Below are positions 19,789-28,571 of a DNA stretch of 64,000 nt, in pieces. The first letter of the stretch is position 1. The number at the start of each line of letters is the position of its first letter. A program made the position numbers and the translations under genes. Origin of the DNA: Ustilago trichophora. Its lineage: Eukaryota; Basidiomycota; Ustilaginomycetes; Ustilaginales; Ustilaginaceae. The stretch covers positions 310,001-374,000 of the forward strand of contig OOIN01000030.1 of NCBI GenBank assembly GCA_900323505.1, read 5' to 3'. The notes beneath the pieces were generated by a model that saw only the letters and a program-made list of their open reading frames with translations, was not told where the DNA came from and searched no databases.

Positions 19789-19831
<43 letters not shown>
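19789..19831. repeat. Compound (CT)n(CA)n microsatellite
   Basis: A run of CT dinucleotides passes directly into CA dinucleotides inside the island. A similar compound tract occurs at about 53299-53327. Confidence 0.9.
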
Positions 19832-19833
<2 letters not shown>

Positions 19834-20089
19834 TCCATTCAGAATTTACCTTTTCAACATTAATATTTGTCTAATCATCATGGCTTGTAGCACTGCTGGT
19901 AGCCCTGTCCCCGCTACAAGCAACACAGCAGAGGGCAGCGACCGCATGCAAAATGGCGAGGCTATGGAGGCCAGCCCTGCTCCCGCACCAAGATGACAAC
20001 AGCAACCCAGGTGATGAGGGTTTAACAGCAATCAATGTCATGTCACAACCAAAGCAACACTGGTGACCAAGGTGTTGGGTGGCAATGAG

Positions 20090-20230
20090 GGCACCCAAGG
20101 TTGCAATGTTGATGAAGGTGGTGATGGCAGCAACAGCAACCAATGCAATGATGGCGACCAAAATCACAACAATGACCAAAGACAAGGAGGCGATGGCAAT
20201 CAAGTTCACATTCTGACCAAGGCAACGGCA
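20090..20230. repeat. Degenerate GGTGATGG/AACAA-type repeat tract A
   Basis: Reading the plus strand gives a low-complexity Gly/Asp/Asn/Gln-rich peptide (GGDGSNSNQCNDGDQNH). Tract B at 21220-21395 reads similarly (GGDKSDQCDNGN then stops), so the two look like diverged copies of one coding repeat. Stops break both. Confidence 0.5.
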
Positions 20231-20699
20231 GCAACCTGGGAGATGTGGAAGGTGTCAGCGGTCGTGTGCCTGAGAATCCTGGAATCGTCAAATGGATGCC
20301 TTCTGGCGATTTTCCACTAATTAATCGGCGAGCGACAGCCTTTGGGCGACTCTCGACTAACCGCTGTGGACACTCCATCCAGAGGCAGAGCGGCACTAAA
20401 CTAGACCTGGCAAGTCGTACGAGAAGTTGTACAAGAGCTTGTGGAATGCTGATTGACGCCTGTTGTTGCGCGAGTGTCCGTAGCGCTCCGACAGTTGTTG
20501 GATGGTACTGATGGAGGTGTCAGGACCGCAGTGGAGGTGCTGCCTACGGTTGAGGTGCCATAGCGTCGATGGAGGTGTCGACGGCGTCTATGGATGTGAT
20601 ACTACACACACACAAGAAGGTAGCAATGCCTGGATTGCTACGAAGACGACTGATACGAAAGACAGTGATATGCTGACAGGAATGACTGTGATACGATAT

Positions 20700-21200
20700 A
20701 GATAGTTAGTAGAGTGGATGGGGCTCCACCCCATTGCACGCCGGAGCAGTGTGAGGATATATGGCTTCGCCCTCACCAGGAGGGCGGTCGTATGGCTTGG
20801 TGTGGCCACATGCTGTATCAGCCTGTGTTCGTCGGCTCTGGGTGGCACCTGTGGGGAGCCACCCACTTCATTCGCCCCTCATCTGCACGGTCTCCCCCTC
20901 CTTCATATCTCCCCCCAAGCGTCTTGCTCGCCATCCCTGATGGCGACAAGCTCTTGGCCACCTCTCCTCTGTACGCCATTGGCCGCACTTCTCCCGTTCG
21001 TCCCTGACGGCGCCTTTTTGCGCTCAACGCGTGAGGATCGCCGGGTGGATGCCACTTGCCAATTTTCCTTTGGAAAGTTGTCCAGTGAGCTCCACCTGCC
21101 GGCCGGGTACTTAGCGCCTGTGCGCCATTCCTGCGCATGGCCGCTGCTGCGCTCCTCCGGCCTCCACTTGTGCCTAACCCTGGTCAGCCCACGTGAGGCC
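20700..21200. other. Block of unlike composition inside the island, nature unknown
   Basis: About 500 bases rich in C and G, against the CAA/TGG-rich flanks. A plus-strand frame of 166 codons (20718-21218) and a minus-strand frame of 106 codons both span it, and neither resembles a known protein. It may be a fragment of a different element inserted in the island. Confidence 0.3.
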
Positions 21201-21219
21201 TGTAACAGAAGGCAATAGC

Positions 21220-21395
21220 AACCAAGACAATGATGGTGGTCCAGGTAGTGACAAATACTGAGGTGATTGTGGCAATTGAAGCAATGGTGGTGACAAAAGT
21301 GACCAATGTGACAATGGCAATTGAGTTGATGGTGGCAATCAAAGTCACAACAGTGATCAAGGTGATGGGGGCAATCAACCCATTGTTGGCGCTGT
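21220..21395. repeat. Degenerate repeat tract B, related to 20090-20230
   Basis: Repeated GGTGG, GACAA and CAATG words and a GGCAATCAA motif shared with tract A. In-frame stops are present. See tract A for the relationship. Confidence 0.5.
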
Positions 21396-21763
21396 AAAAA
21401 AGATCAAGAGTGTTAGTACTAAGCAGAAACAAATGCAAGATGGTGACAAGTGTGTTAGGAAGGCCCTAGGGGTCTGGGTATTGCAGAGCCGTTTTAACGG
21501 CCTAGGACCATGATGGAGCTTGCATGAGCGGTGTACACAGCCACTATAGGTTGAAGGGAGGTCTACTAGTATTGAACCACACTCCTGTGTGGTGAGGTGA
21601 CTCTATAATACATTTGACAATGTCACAGGAGGAGTTGTGATGACAAAGGGTAGAGGTATGGGACCCAGCGCCCTGCCCGGCGTGGGGCAACCTGCGCCCT
21701 GCAATATTCTTGGCCAAGTGGCACAGGGCATGCTGGGCCGCTGGGTGTGAATGTTGGGTTGGC

Positions 21764-22105
21764 CTAACAAAGTGAAGCTGTACTTACTGAAATGCCTTTT
21801 GAGAAGACCCAAAGCTTGTTGCAACAGAACTTGTGGCACTGCTCCAGTCTGTGCACTTCATTCCAGACCTTTGCAAGCACTTGCTGCTTTGAAAGTTGCC
21901 TGGCATCAAGACCAAATGGCTCTGGAACCCCCTTAACTTGAAGCATGGTGGACCTGTGTTTGCGCTTGAGCTGAGCAACAACAATGTTGAGATCCTTGAG
22001 GAGATTCTGTGGCAGCATCACCTTAATACCACAAGCATCAACAAAAGCTTGTTTTTTGTCCAATTTTGTCCAACTTGTCAGAAGTTTACCCTGTGCCTTC
22101 ATCAT
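21764..22105 (-). pseudogene. Fragment of an unrecognised Lys/Leu-rich protein next to repeat copy 2
   Basis: A 113-codon minus-strand frame (KLLTSWTKLDKKQAFVDACG, then LKDLNIVVAQLKRKHRS) lies directly downstream of the second zinc-finger copy on the same strand, one frame off from it. A frameshift between the two is likely, so this is probably the tail of a second, decayed copy of the zinc-finger gene or of a related gene. Function unknown. Confidence 0.4.
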
Positions 22106-22163
22106 TGGGGTTCTTGTCTGTCAGAACATCCTCTTTGGCCTTGCCTTTGCCCTTTGTGCCGCT

Positions 22164-22389
22164 GTTGATGCAAGGGATTGCATGGGCAGTCTCAAAATGA
22201 AGGAGCACTTTGGTGGGATTGAGGCTGCCTTGCCAAGAGAATGGGCAGCTTTGCCTGTCCTCCAGCTGTTTTGGGCAAGGTCATGCTTCAATATCCAAGG
22301 AGGGTCAGGCCAGCTGCCAACTTTGTGAGATTTTTTTTTTTTTTGGGTGTGTTGCAAAGTGCTTGTTGAGTGCTTTGGCATCAACTGGT
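22164..22389 (-). repeat. Dispersed repeat, copy 2 (zinc-finger fragment)
   Basis: Diverged second copy of 17897-18112, lying about 4.3 kb away in the same orientation. The minus-strand translation keeps CPFSWQGSLN, the FETAH histidine and the following Cys, so the finger frame is recognisable. It carries a T-run expansion at about 22331-22344. The gene neighbourhood returns to normal at about 22400. Confidence 0.8.
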
Positions 22390-22565
22390 AAAGTCTGTGT
22401 CTAAATATGTGTTGGACCCTTGTTTGCGGGGTAATCTCAGGCACAGACCACCATGCCGGCTATCCCGGTCGTCCGACATCGACCATCGCTGACCTCGCTT
22501 CGCTACAGTCACACAACAACCTTCTCTCACTCGCAACACCTCCAAGCCAGAGCACTCAAAGAGCA

Positions 22566-23399
22566 ATGACAACACCAAACTACTCGACCGGAAACGACCG
22601 TTTCGACACCGAAGCAGCTACATGGGACACCAAACCAGAAGTGGTCCTTTCCTCGAAGCTGTGTCTCGAATCCATCCTCGCTCACACGTCCTCCCATTTT
22701 CCCGCACTGTCCTCATCTTCAGTGCTCGAGATCGGATGTGGCACAGGACTACTCACCATCCGGCTTGCGCAACATGTGAGAAACATTCTTGCACTAGACA
22801 CGGCGCAGGGGATGATCAGCATGCTCAATGCGAAGATCGACGCAAACGGATTGACAGAGAAGGTGCGCGCCAAGGTAAAATTGCTCGAAGATCCCAAAGA
22901 TGACGTTCTGGAAAGCAAAGAATGGGACGCCGTGGTGAGCCATTTGGTGTTTCATCATGTGCCGGACATGCTAGAGTTGGTCAAAGTTATGTTCGGCACG
23001 TTGAAGCAAGGCGGAAGGATTTGGATCAGTGATTTCGAGGACAACGGGGTTCAAGCTGAAGCTTTTCATCCTAAGGATAAGGTACGTTGACCACACTCAA
23101 CACAACGAGTTCGCAGTCCGTTCTTGAACGTTTGACATGGACGAATGACGAGGTAGAGCGACAGAGAAGAGAGCGCGATGCTAACAAAACCCTTTGAATT
23201 GATCTTCTGTGTGGTTGTGGCGAAACAGCATGCGGGGGTAGAGAGGCACGGTCTTAAACGCAGGGACATGGAAGATATTCTCACCAAAGCGGGCTTCAAA
23301 AAGGTCGAAGTTCTTACTAGCTTCACGATGGACAAGGAGGTCGAGTCTGGTGGTGTACAAGCATTCCCGTTCCTCGCCATCACCGGAATCAAGCCTTAA
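22566..23399 (+). CDS. Class I SAM-dependent methyltransferase, two exons
   Basis: Exon 1 is 22566-23081 (MTTPNYSTGNDRFD), with a GTACGT donor. The intron is 23082-23228 (acceptor GAAACAG). Exon 2 is 23229-23399, starting HAGVERHGLKRRDMEDIL. The product has 228 residues. Motif I is VLEIGCGTGLLTIRLA near residue 52; the acidic end of strand 2 is ILALDTAQGM; motif IV-like is WDAVVSHLVFHHV; post-motif strand 5 is GGRIWISDFED. This is a methyltransferase_11/UbiE-like fold acting on an unknown small molecule. The frame is open back to an ATG at 22407 inside the island edge, but the leader there is not methyltransferase-like, so the later ATG was chosen. The unspliced frame stops right after the donor, which supports the intron. 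Confidence 0.85.
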
Positions 23400-23492
23400 G
23401 AGCACGCTCTCTCTGCCACGCTCAAGAAATGTGCACGTTGAATGATACTGTTCCGAGTGTGTAGTACGAGTTTGTATTACGAGTGTAGAGTG

Positions 23493-26462
23493 TTACGCGT
23501 GTGAGGGATGCTCGGAGGAGCGTACAGACGATTCGACGAGCCACAGCTCGCGTAAAGCTTCCACTGTTCGACCCTGATTAGCAGTCAGTAAAAGACTTGC
23601 GTCCCACCTCTCCCGGTGGTCTTGCTGCAATCCTGCCCGTTGTACCGCCTGCCATCTGCCGAGGAGATCACTATAAAAACGATCGCTTTCTTCACCCTCT
23701 TCCTCCTTCTCTGCTAACACAAAATGCCGTACAGCCATGTCGAGATCCAGCGTCCTTAACAGCAAATCATCCCTGATCGCTGCGACCTCTTCCACCATGC
23801 TCCCGCCCTCTGAGTGAGAAACGCGGACAAGTGCTCTAATCAGCGCTGTGTATGTAGCCAGGTTGGCCGGGGCGAAGCTTGGTTGTGCTGCCTTCACCAT
23901 CTCCTCTGCCGGTGACGGTGAAAGGGGCGAACAGGTGTTGATGCCCACGGCTCGAGCAAGGACACTTGTGGTGCCGGTCCAGCGAGCCCTACCTTCACGG
24001 GCAAGACATTCGAGGGCAATCGTCCACGAGCTTACACTGGGTCGAACGGAAAATTGCTCCGTCATATCGCGGATAATGTCGAGCATTGCTTGTGAAGATC
24101 CGAAGCTTTGCTTCTCGACTTTTGCTTCGGGGGAGGTGGGGTGGGTTTCGACGTTGAGTCGGCCGAAGGCACGTAAAAAGGGATCGAAGGTGTGACTGTC
24201 TGGTCTTTGAGAGGGTGGCCATTGATTGAATACTAGCTCTTCTATTTCCTCCACTGTAGAATCTTGCCGAGAAGGCGTTCTGGAAGGACGAGACGACTCC
24301 TTCCACAAGTTGTACACTTGCGTCAGACGAGAATAGTCCTTAGCTTCTACGCATACACCGGCGATCGCTTTCAGCACGAGATTGATCGAGTGTGTAGAGG
24401 GCCAATGCTTGCCTCTCATCCCCGTGGCTTTGTCGGTCGTTTCTCGCCTGCTTGGGTTGGGCAGAGATTGCTGGTCGAGGGCTAGTTTCACTAGCTCTAT
24501 AGTTATGCCTCCAGAGGGCATCTTAAATCCTGCTTTGCCTACGTAGAATTGTACAGCCTCTCTGTATTTCCCTTTCTTAACGAAGCCGTAGAGCCGGGCT
24601 GTCTCCCAGAGCCCTTTTCCACCGCGCACATGGAGCAGGTTGTCTCGGATGGGACGGAGGAACTCTTCCGCCGTCAAGGTTTCCTGTGATGTTGGGTCGA
24701 GAGTATCGGACTCTGGGTGATGCATGTCGGTCTCGGTGAGAGATGAGGTCACGGCGACGGTGCCGAGCTTGTTGGCCATGTCGTTGAGTTCCGATAGCAC
24801 TCGGGCTGATGGTAGGTGGGCAAAGATCGATGTACTGTCCGCACTTGAAGAGGCGTATGGTAGGAGTAGGTCTGCGTCGTCCCGCCTCACACGTGTCGCA
24901 GATCGTAGGACGGAGAGAAGGTGATCTCTCGCAGTGACGACATCGCCTTGCTGCAGATGGGCTAGGATGGTGTTGTCGAGGCTGGAGCCCGGACGCGATG
25001 CGTAGTCTGTATCCGTTTCGGTGGACGTGAAAGCAGCTTCTCGCTCGATCCGTTCGATAACGGCATCGACGTTGACCCATTTATGCATCATGGGTCGTGC
25101 TGGTGCGCTCGACAGTCGATCAGCGAGAGACCGCGCTTGATCAATCCAGAAAGATCCAGCTCGGACGAGCTCTTCCATCAGCAAATTCTCTGTGAAGCTC
25201 TCGAGCCTCAAGATTTGTGCTAGTCCGGCATTGTTGACATCTACGCTCTTGTCCGCCCAGTGAATCGCATCGTCCAATCGTCCCGCCAAAGCCAGTGTGC
25301 GAATGCCCAAATTGTACAGTCCGCGCAACTCGACCGTTGCTGACAGAATCGCCTTCTTCCTCCCCTCCTCCTTCAACCCTCTCTGACTCTGATGGACCTG
25401 CACAAGCCGGTTGAAGTACTGCCAGGCCAATGCTGGATTTGTTGCCTCCGAATCAGGCATCCTTCCCACGCCAAACCGCAGAATCTGTGCAAGTGTCGAC
25501 TGGAGAACGCTCCACAACCCCTTTTCTGCCGCGATCATGCTAGCTTTCTGCAACAACCTCATATCGTCGCCGTACGAATCGAGGAGAATCATGAAGCATT
25601 TTCGAAAGTTGGTTGCTATCGAGCGAACTTGTTTGGGGTAAGTATTGGTGGAGGCAGTTTCGAGATGCTTGGTGCCGGGTGCGTAGCCTGGGCAGAGACG
25701 CATCCATGTAAGCAAGTCTTGCTTCTTGCCATGTCGGATGGCCCACAGTGCTGCAGTGGAGTAGATGGGGAGGGGCTCGTTGAGAGGTACTTGCAGAGTT
25801 TGGAGCTCTTGGACGACTGTGGTGGCTGCTTCGAAGTCGGCTGAGTTTATTAGGCGGACGAGCAGTTGGGTCGGTGCAGAGAGAGTAGTGGTCGATTCCT
25901 CGGCTGCTGTTGCAGAGGTGTCATCCTGCTGTACTGTGTTTGTTCCATCGACTATGGCTGAAGTGGATGCATACTGCGTGTAGCTTTCATCCTCAGCCTC
26001 GAACAGTGAATAATCAACTCCTCGGGGGTCGATGTCGTTGTTGGATCCGGGAAGCGGGTATGCAGGATTCGAGGTTGAGTAAGCGGATGCGAATGCGAAC
26101 AGCGGCTGTGCCAATTTGGACGTTCTCCTCGACTTGAACGACGATGAGGACGCCGAAGAGGAGGATGAGAGCAACTTTGAGGAAGAACTGGCTGTTGAAC
26201 TTGAGCTGGAGGCAGGCCAGGGGTAGCCAGGATAGACAGCGGCTGAGCTGAGGATGCGCCGTTGCTGCTGCGGCTGTTGTTGCTGCCACAGGGCCCGACA
26301 AGCGTCTCTGGCTGGCAGAGCGCTGCTCGACCTTCGCATCAGGCTCTGTGTGACTGTCCGAGGCCAATAGGTTGCCTCATGGGGAAGAGGAGTAGTGGTG
26401 ATAAGATATGGGGCTTCGGAGGAAGAAGCTGAAAGGGTTCCACGAGAAGAAATCGGAAACAT
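23493..26462 (-). CDS. Mitochondrial PPR-like protein
   Basis: A 989-residue frame begins at the ATG at 26462; an internal ATG at 26339 (MRRSSSALPARDACRALW) would start directly with an Arg/Ser/Ala-rich presequence and is a good alternative. After a Gln-rich and Ser-rich stretch the protein is helical, with pairs of helices spaced like degenerate pentatricopeptide repeats (LLVRLINSADFEAATTVVQEL; ARLYGFVKKGKYREAVQFYV; PDSHTFDPFLRAFGRLN; PANLATYTALIRALVRV). Fungal PPR proteins act in mitochondrial RNA processing, stability or translation. The exact orthologue is not recognised. The gene is convergent with the methyltransferase gene (93 bases between stops) and divergent from the PDI gene. Confidence 0.65.
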   Translation of the reverse strand: MFPISSRGTLSASSSEAPYLITTTPLPHEATYWPRTVTQSLMRRSSSALPARDACRALWQQQQPQQQRRILSSAAVYPGYPWPASSSSSTASSSSKLLSSSSSASSSSFKSRRTSKLAQPLFAFASAYSTSNPAYPLPGSNNDIDPRGVDYSLFEAEDESYTQYASTSAIVDGTNTVQQDDTSATAAEESTTTLSAPTQLLVRLINSADFEAATTVVQELQTLQVPLNEPLPIYSTAALWAIRHGKKQDLLTWMRLCPGYAPGTKHLETASTNTYPKQVRSIATNFRKCFMILLDSYGDDMRLLQKASMIAAEKGLWSVLQSTLAQILRFGVGRMPDSEATNPALAWQYFNRLVQVHQSQRGLKEEGRKKAILSATVELRGLYNLGIRTLALAGRLDDAIHWADKSVDVNNAGLAQILRLESFTENLLMEELVRAGSFWIDQARSLADRLSSAPARPMMHKWVNVDAVIERIEREAAFTSTETDTDYASRPGSSLDNTILAHLQQGDVVTARDHLLSVLRSATRVRRDDADLLLPYASSSADSTSIFAHLPSARVLSELNDMANKLGTVAVTSSLTETDMHHPESDTLDPTSQETLTAEEFLRPIRDNLLHVRGGKGLWETARLYGFVKKGKYREAVQFYVGKAGFKMPSGGITIELVKLALDQQSLPNPSRRETTDKATGMRGKHWPSTHSINLVLKAIAGVCVEAKDYSRLTQVYNLWKESSRPSRTPSRQDSTVEEIEELVFNQWPPSQRPDSHTFDPFLRAFGRLNVETHPTSPEAKVEKQSFGSSQAMLDIIRDMTEQFSVRPSVSSWTIALECLAREGRARWTGTTSVLARAVGINTCSPLSPSPAEEMVKAAQPSFAPANLATYTALIRALVRVSHSEGGSMVEEVAAIRDDLLLRTLDLDMAVRHFVLAEKEEEGEESDRFYSDLLGRWQAVQRAGLQQDHRERWDASLLLTANQGRTVEALRELWLVESSVRSSEHPSHA

Positions 26463-26718
26463 ACTTTCAGAAGGCCGAAATCCGAGTCGAAATTTCGACT
26501 GAATTGTTAAATCGCCAAAGGGGGATGAGCTCTAAAATGTCTCGGCAATTCCGAGGCTTCCACGTCAACTTCCGAAGGTCTCGCACCAAAGTCACACAAG
26601 AGGCTCGAGCGTGGGGAATCCTCAAGACCCCTCCACACCAACCAACCTCACCTTCTCTCCTTTTTCCCAATCACCACCACCACCGAAACCCTTTCTTGAC
26701 CGGAGCATACCACCAACC
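26463..26718. promoter_or_regulatory. Divergent promoter region between the PPR-like and PDI genes
   Basis: 256 bases between two divergent start codons. The PDI side is CACCA/ACCAC-rich, like a leader. An open in-frame extension of the PDI frame to 26611 has no upstream ATG. No defined sites claimed. Confidence 0.45.
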
Positions 26719-28344
26719 ATGATTTCGTCGCCCATCAGGTGGACGTGCAGTCTCGCACTGCTAGCCACCTTGATCCTCAGTACCACCACCGATGCTGCGC
26801 TCTTCTCCAAGAACTCCAAAGTGACCATTGTCGACTCGAGCAACTTCAAGCGCGAAGTGCTCGACATTGAGAAACCCACCATGGTCGCCTTCACTGCTCC
26901 CTGGTGCGGGCACTGCAAGAATCTCGTCCCCGACTACACAAGGGTCGCAGCACAGCTCGATGGCGTAGTCAAGCTGGCCTCGATCGACTGCGATGACGAC
27001 AAGAACAAGCCTCTTTGTGGCAAGTATGGCGTTCAGGGTTTCCCCACACTCAAACTCTTCCCACCCACCAAAAAGCGACTGCCAAAGGACTACCAAGGCC
27101 CCCGTCAAGCCAAAGACATTGCAGCATTCATGGTCGACGCCTTGCCCATGGGGGCCAAGAAGCTCAAGGCTGAAGAACTGCAGGAGTATACCGAGAAGGA
27201 CGAGGCCACACCCAAGGTGATTCTGTTCTCCAAGAAGCCCACTAGCTCTCCGCTGTACAAGAGCCTGGCTTTGGATTTCAGGAAGAGTCTAAGTTTTGCA
27301 TTCCTCAGAGGTGACCAAAGGCCGGTACAGGCAGCGGCAAGGATCCATCTCGGTGTAGAGGTGACTGACGACAAGTTGCCACTGTTGATCGTCGTCCCTT
27401 CCCGTGCGGATGGCGAGGAGCTGGATAAGAGCGAGATCAAAGTGTACAAGGGCGCGCTGAAGTATCACGAGCTGAACAAGTGGATCAAGGATACTGTGCC
27501 CGAGGCCAAGACTGGCAAGGTCAAGAAGGCTCCCAGCAAGGCTCAACACAAGAAGAAGCCGGTCAAGTTGGACCAAGACATTCAAGATCTGCCCAAGGGA
27601 GCCAATCGCGAATGGAGGGTCGAGGAGGATATGACGGAAGATGAAAAGAAAAAGAAGATGGAGGATTTGGCCGAGATGCTCAACACGGCTATCAAGCAGG
27701 GCAACGACCTTCGTGAAGGCGGCGCCGCTGCCGAGCCCAAGAAGAAGGCAAAGGTTGCTGCCGAGGCAGACAGTGATGCAGAGTCTTCAGCCTCAAGTGA
27801 CGGTTCGTCATCGTCCTACTCTTCGTCCAGCTCCTACTCTTCTAGCACCGATGAAGACGGCACGACAACCACTGATCGCAGTGCCTCCTATTCCACCTCT
27901 GGTGACACCCCCGACTCTGCTTCCTCCTACAAGCTTTCCTCGCACATCACCTCTTCCGACCCATCATCTGAAGACATTTCTCTGAAAGAAAATTTGCAAC
28001 GCTGGTTAGAAGGTGAACAGGTCGACTGGTCATCTGACTATGCTACTCAATTCTCTTCCGCCCAAGCCGCCGCTGAGAAGCTCATCGCCCAAGATCCCGA
28101 AAAGGCTGAACAGATGGCACTCGAGAGCGAGAAATGGCTCGCCCAGTATCTCGTCAGCGATGTAGAAATGATGAAGTTGGCAAGAGAGAAGGGAAATCAG
28201 GATCCCGCCGTGGGCGATGACAAGTTGGAGCGCGTAGAGAGGATGTATCAGGAGATCGTCAAGAGGATCCAGGATAGAGAGGACAAGATCAAGGCCAAGA
28301 AGAACGAGGCTGAGGAGGCAAAGAAGAGTCACGATGAGCTGTAA
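26719..28344 (+). CDS. ER protein disulfide isomerase (Mpd1/PDIA6-like) with HDEL tail
   Basis: The ATG at 26719 gives 541 residues. A signal peptide is visible (WTCSLALLATLILSTTTDAA). A thioredoxin domain follows, with the redox site APWCGHCKNLVPDY near residue 59 and a cis-Pro loop GFPTLKLF. A second thioredoxin-like region without CxxC spans about 150-280 (KVILFSKKPTSSPLYKSLA). A Lys-rich stretch, a Ser/Asp/Thr-rich insert (about residues 350-420) and an acidic-basic helix follow. The protein ends KKSHDEL, the ER retention signal. It catalyses disulfide formation and rearrangement in secretory proteins. One active site plus a charged tail matches Mpd1/P5-type enzymes rather than classical four-domain PDI. 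The serine-rich insert is unusual for a luminal foldase. Confidence 0.9.
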   Translation: MISSPIRWTCSLALLATLILSTTTDAALFSKNSKVTIVDSSNFKREVLDIEKPTMVAFTAPWCGHCKNLVPDYTRVAAQLDGVVKLASIDCDDDKNKPLCGKYGVQGFPTLKLFPPTKKRLPKDYQGPRQAKDIAAFMVDALPMGAKKLKAEELQEYTEKDEATPKVILFSKKPTSSPLYKSLALDFRKSLSFAFLRGDQRPVQAAARIHLGVEVTDDKLPLLIVVPSRADGEELDKSEIKVYKGALKYHELNKWIKDTVPEAKTGKVKKAPSKAQHKKKPVKLDQDIQDLPKGANREWRVEEDMTEDEKKKKMEDLAEMLNTAIKQGNDLREGGAAAEPKKKAKVAAEADSDAESSASSDGSSSSYSSSSSYSSSTDEDGTTTTDRSASYSTSGDTPDSASSYKLSSHITSSDPSSEDISLKENLQRWLEGEQVDWSSDYATQFSSAQAAAEKLIAQDPEKAEQMALESEKWLAQYLVSDVEMMKLAREKGNQDPAVGDDKLERVERMYQEIVKRIQDREDKIKAKKNEAEEAKKSHDEL

Positions 28345-28571
28345 CCTAGATTTCTCAAACAATTTGTGCTTCAATTTCAGATTGGAGACGCAGAACACAG
28401 CAGTGCACAGTGTATGCGAAAGTGACAGAAAGTCCATATCGTTTCGTGAGAGTAACACAAGGTATCGACCGAAATGGAGAAGGAAACAAAAAAAAAAAAA
28501 GGAGTGTGGTCGATGAAAAGAGGTATATAGGTTAGGCCGGGTGATATCGCTTTGATTCTCGGGATGTGCGA
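28345..28571. terminator. Convergent 3' region of the PDI and Rua1-type genes
   Basis: 227 bases between two facing stop codons, with an A-run at about 28488-28500. It must contain both polyadenylation sites; neither can be placed exactly. Confidence 0.4.

Larger units (their letters stand above)
17420..22400. mobile_element. Accessory island of decayed repeats
   Basis: This stretch of about 5 kb between the tRNA-Glu gene and the methyltransferase gene differs from its surroundings. It is rich in TGC/GCA and CAA/TGG words, has a broken gene with zinc fingers (17660-19689), a second partial copy of part of that gene (22164-22389), two related degenerate Asn/Gly/Asp-type repeat tracts (20090-20230 and 21220-21395), and a compound microsatellite. 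No transposase, reverse transcriptase or integrase is recognisable. The word TGTTAGGAA occurs at about 17523 and 21448 in the same orientation, which could be old LTR starts, but this is weak. Old mobile-element debris is the best reading; the class is not determined. Confidence 0.6.

Noticed and set aside
17520..21460. LTR retrotransposon bounded by TGTTAGGAA words
   Set aside because: Only a nine-base match is shared, no matching CA ends, primer-binding site or pol fragments were found; kept as a weak remark in the island entry.
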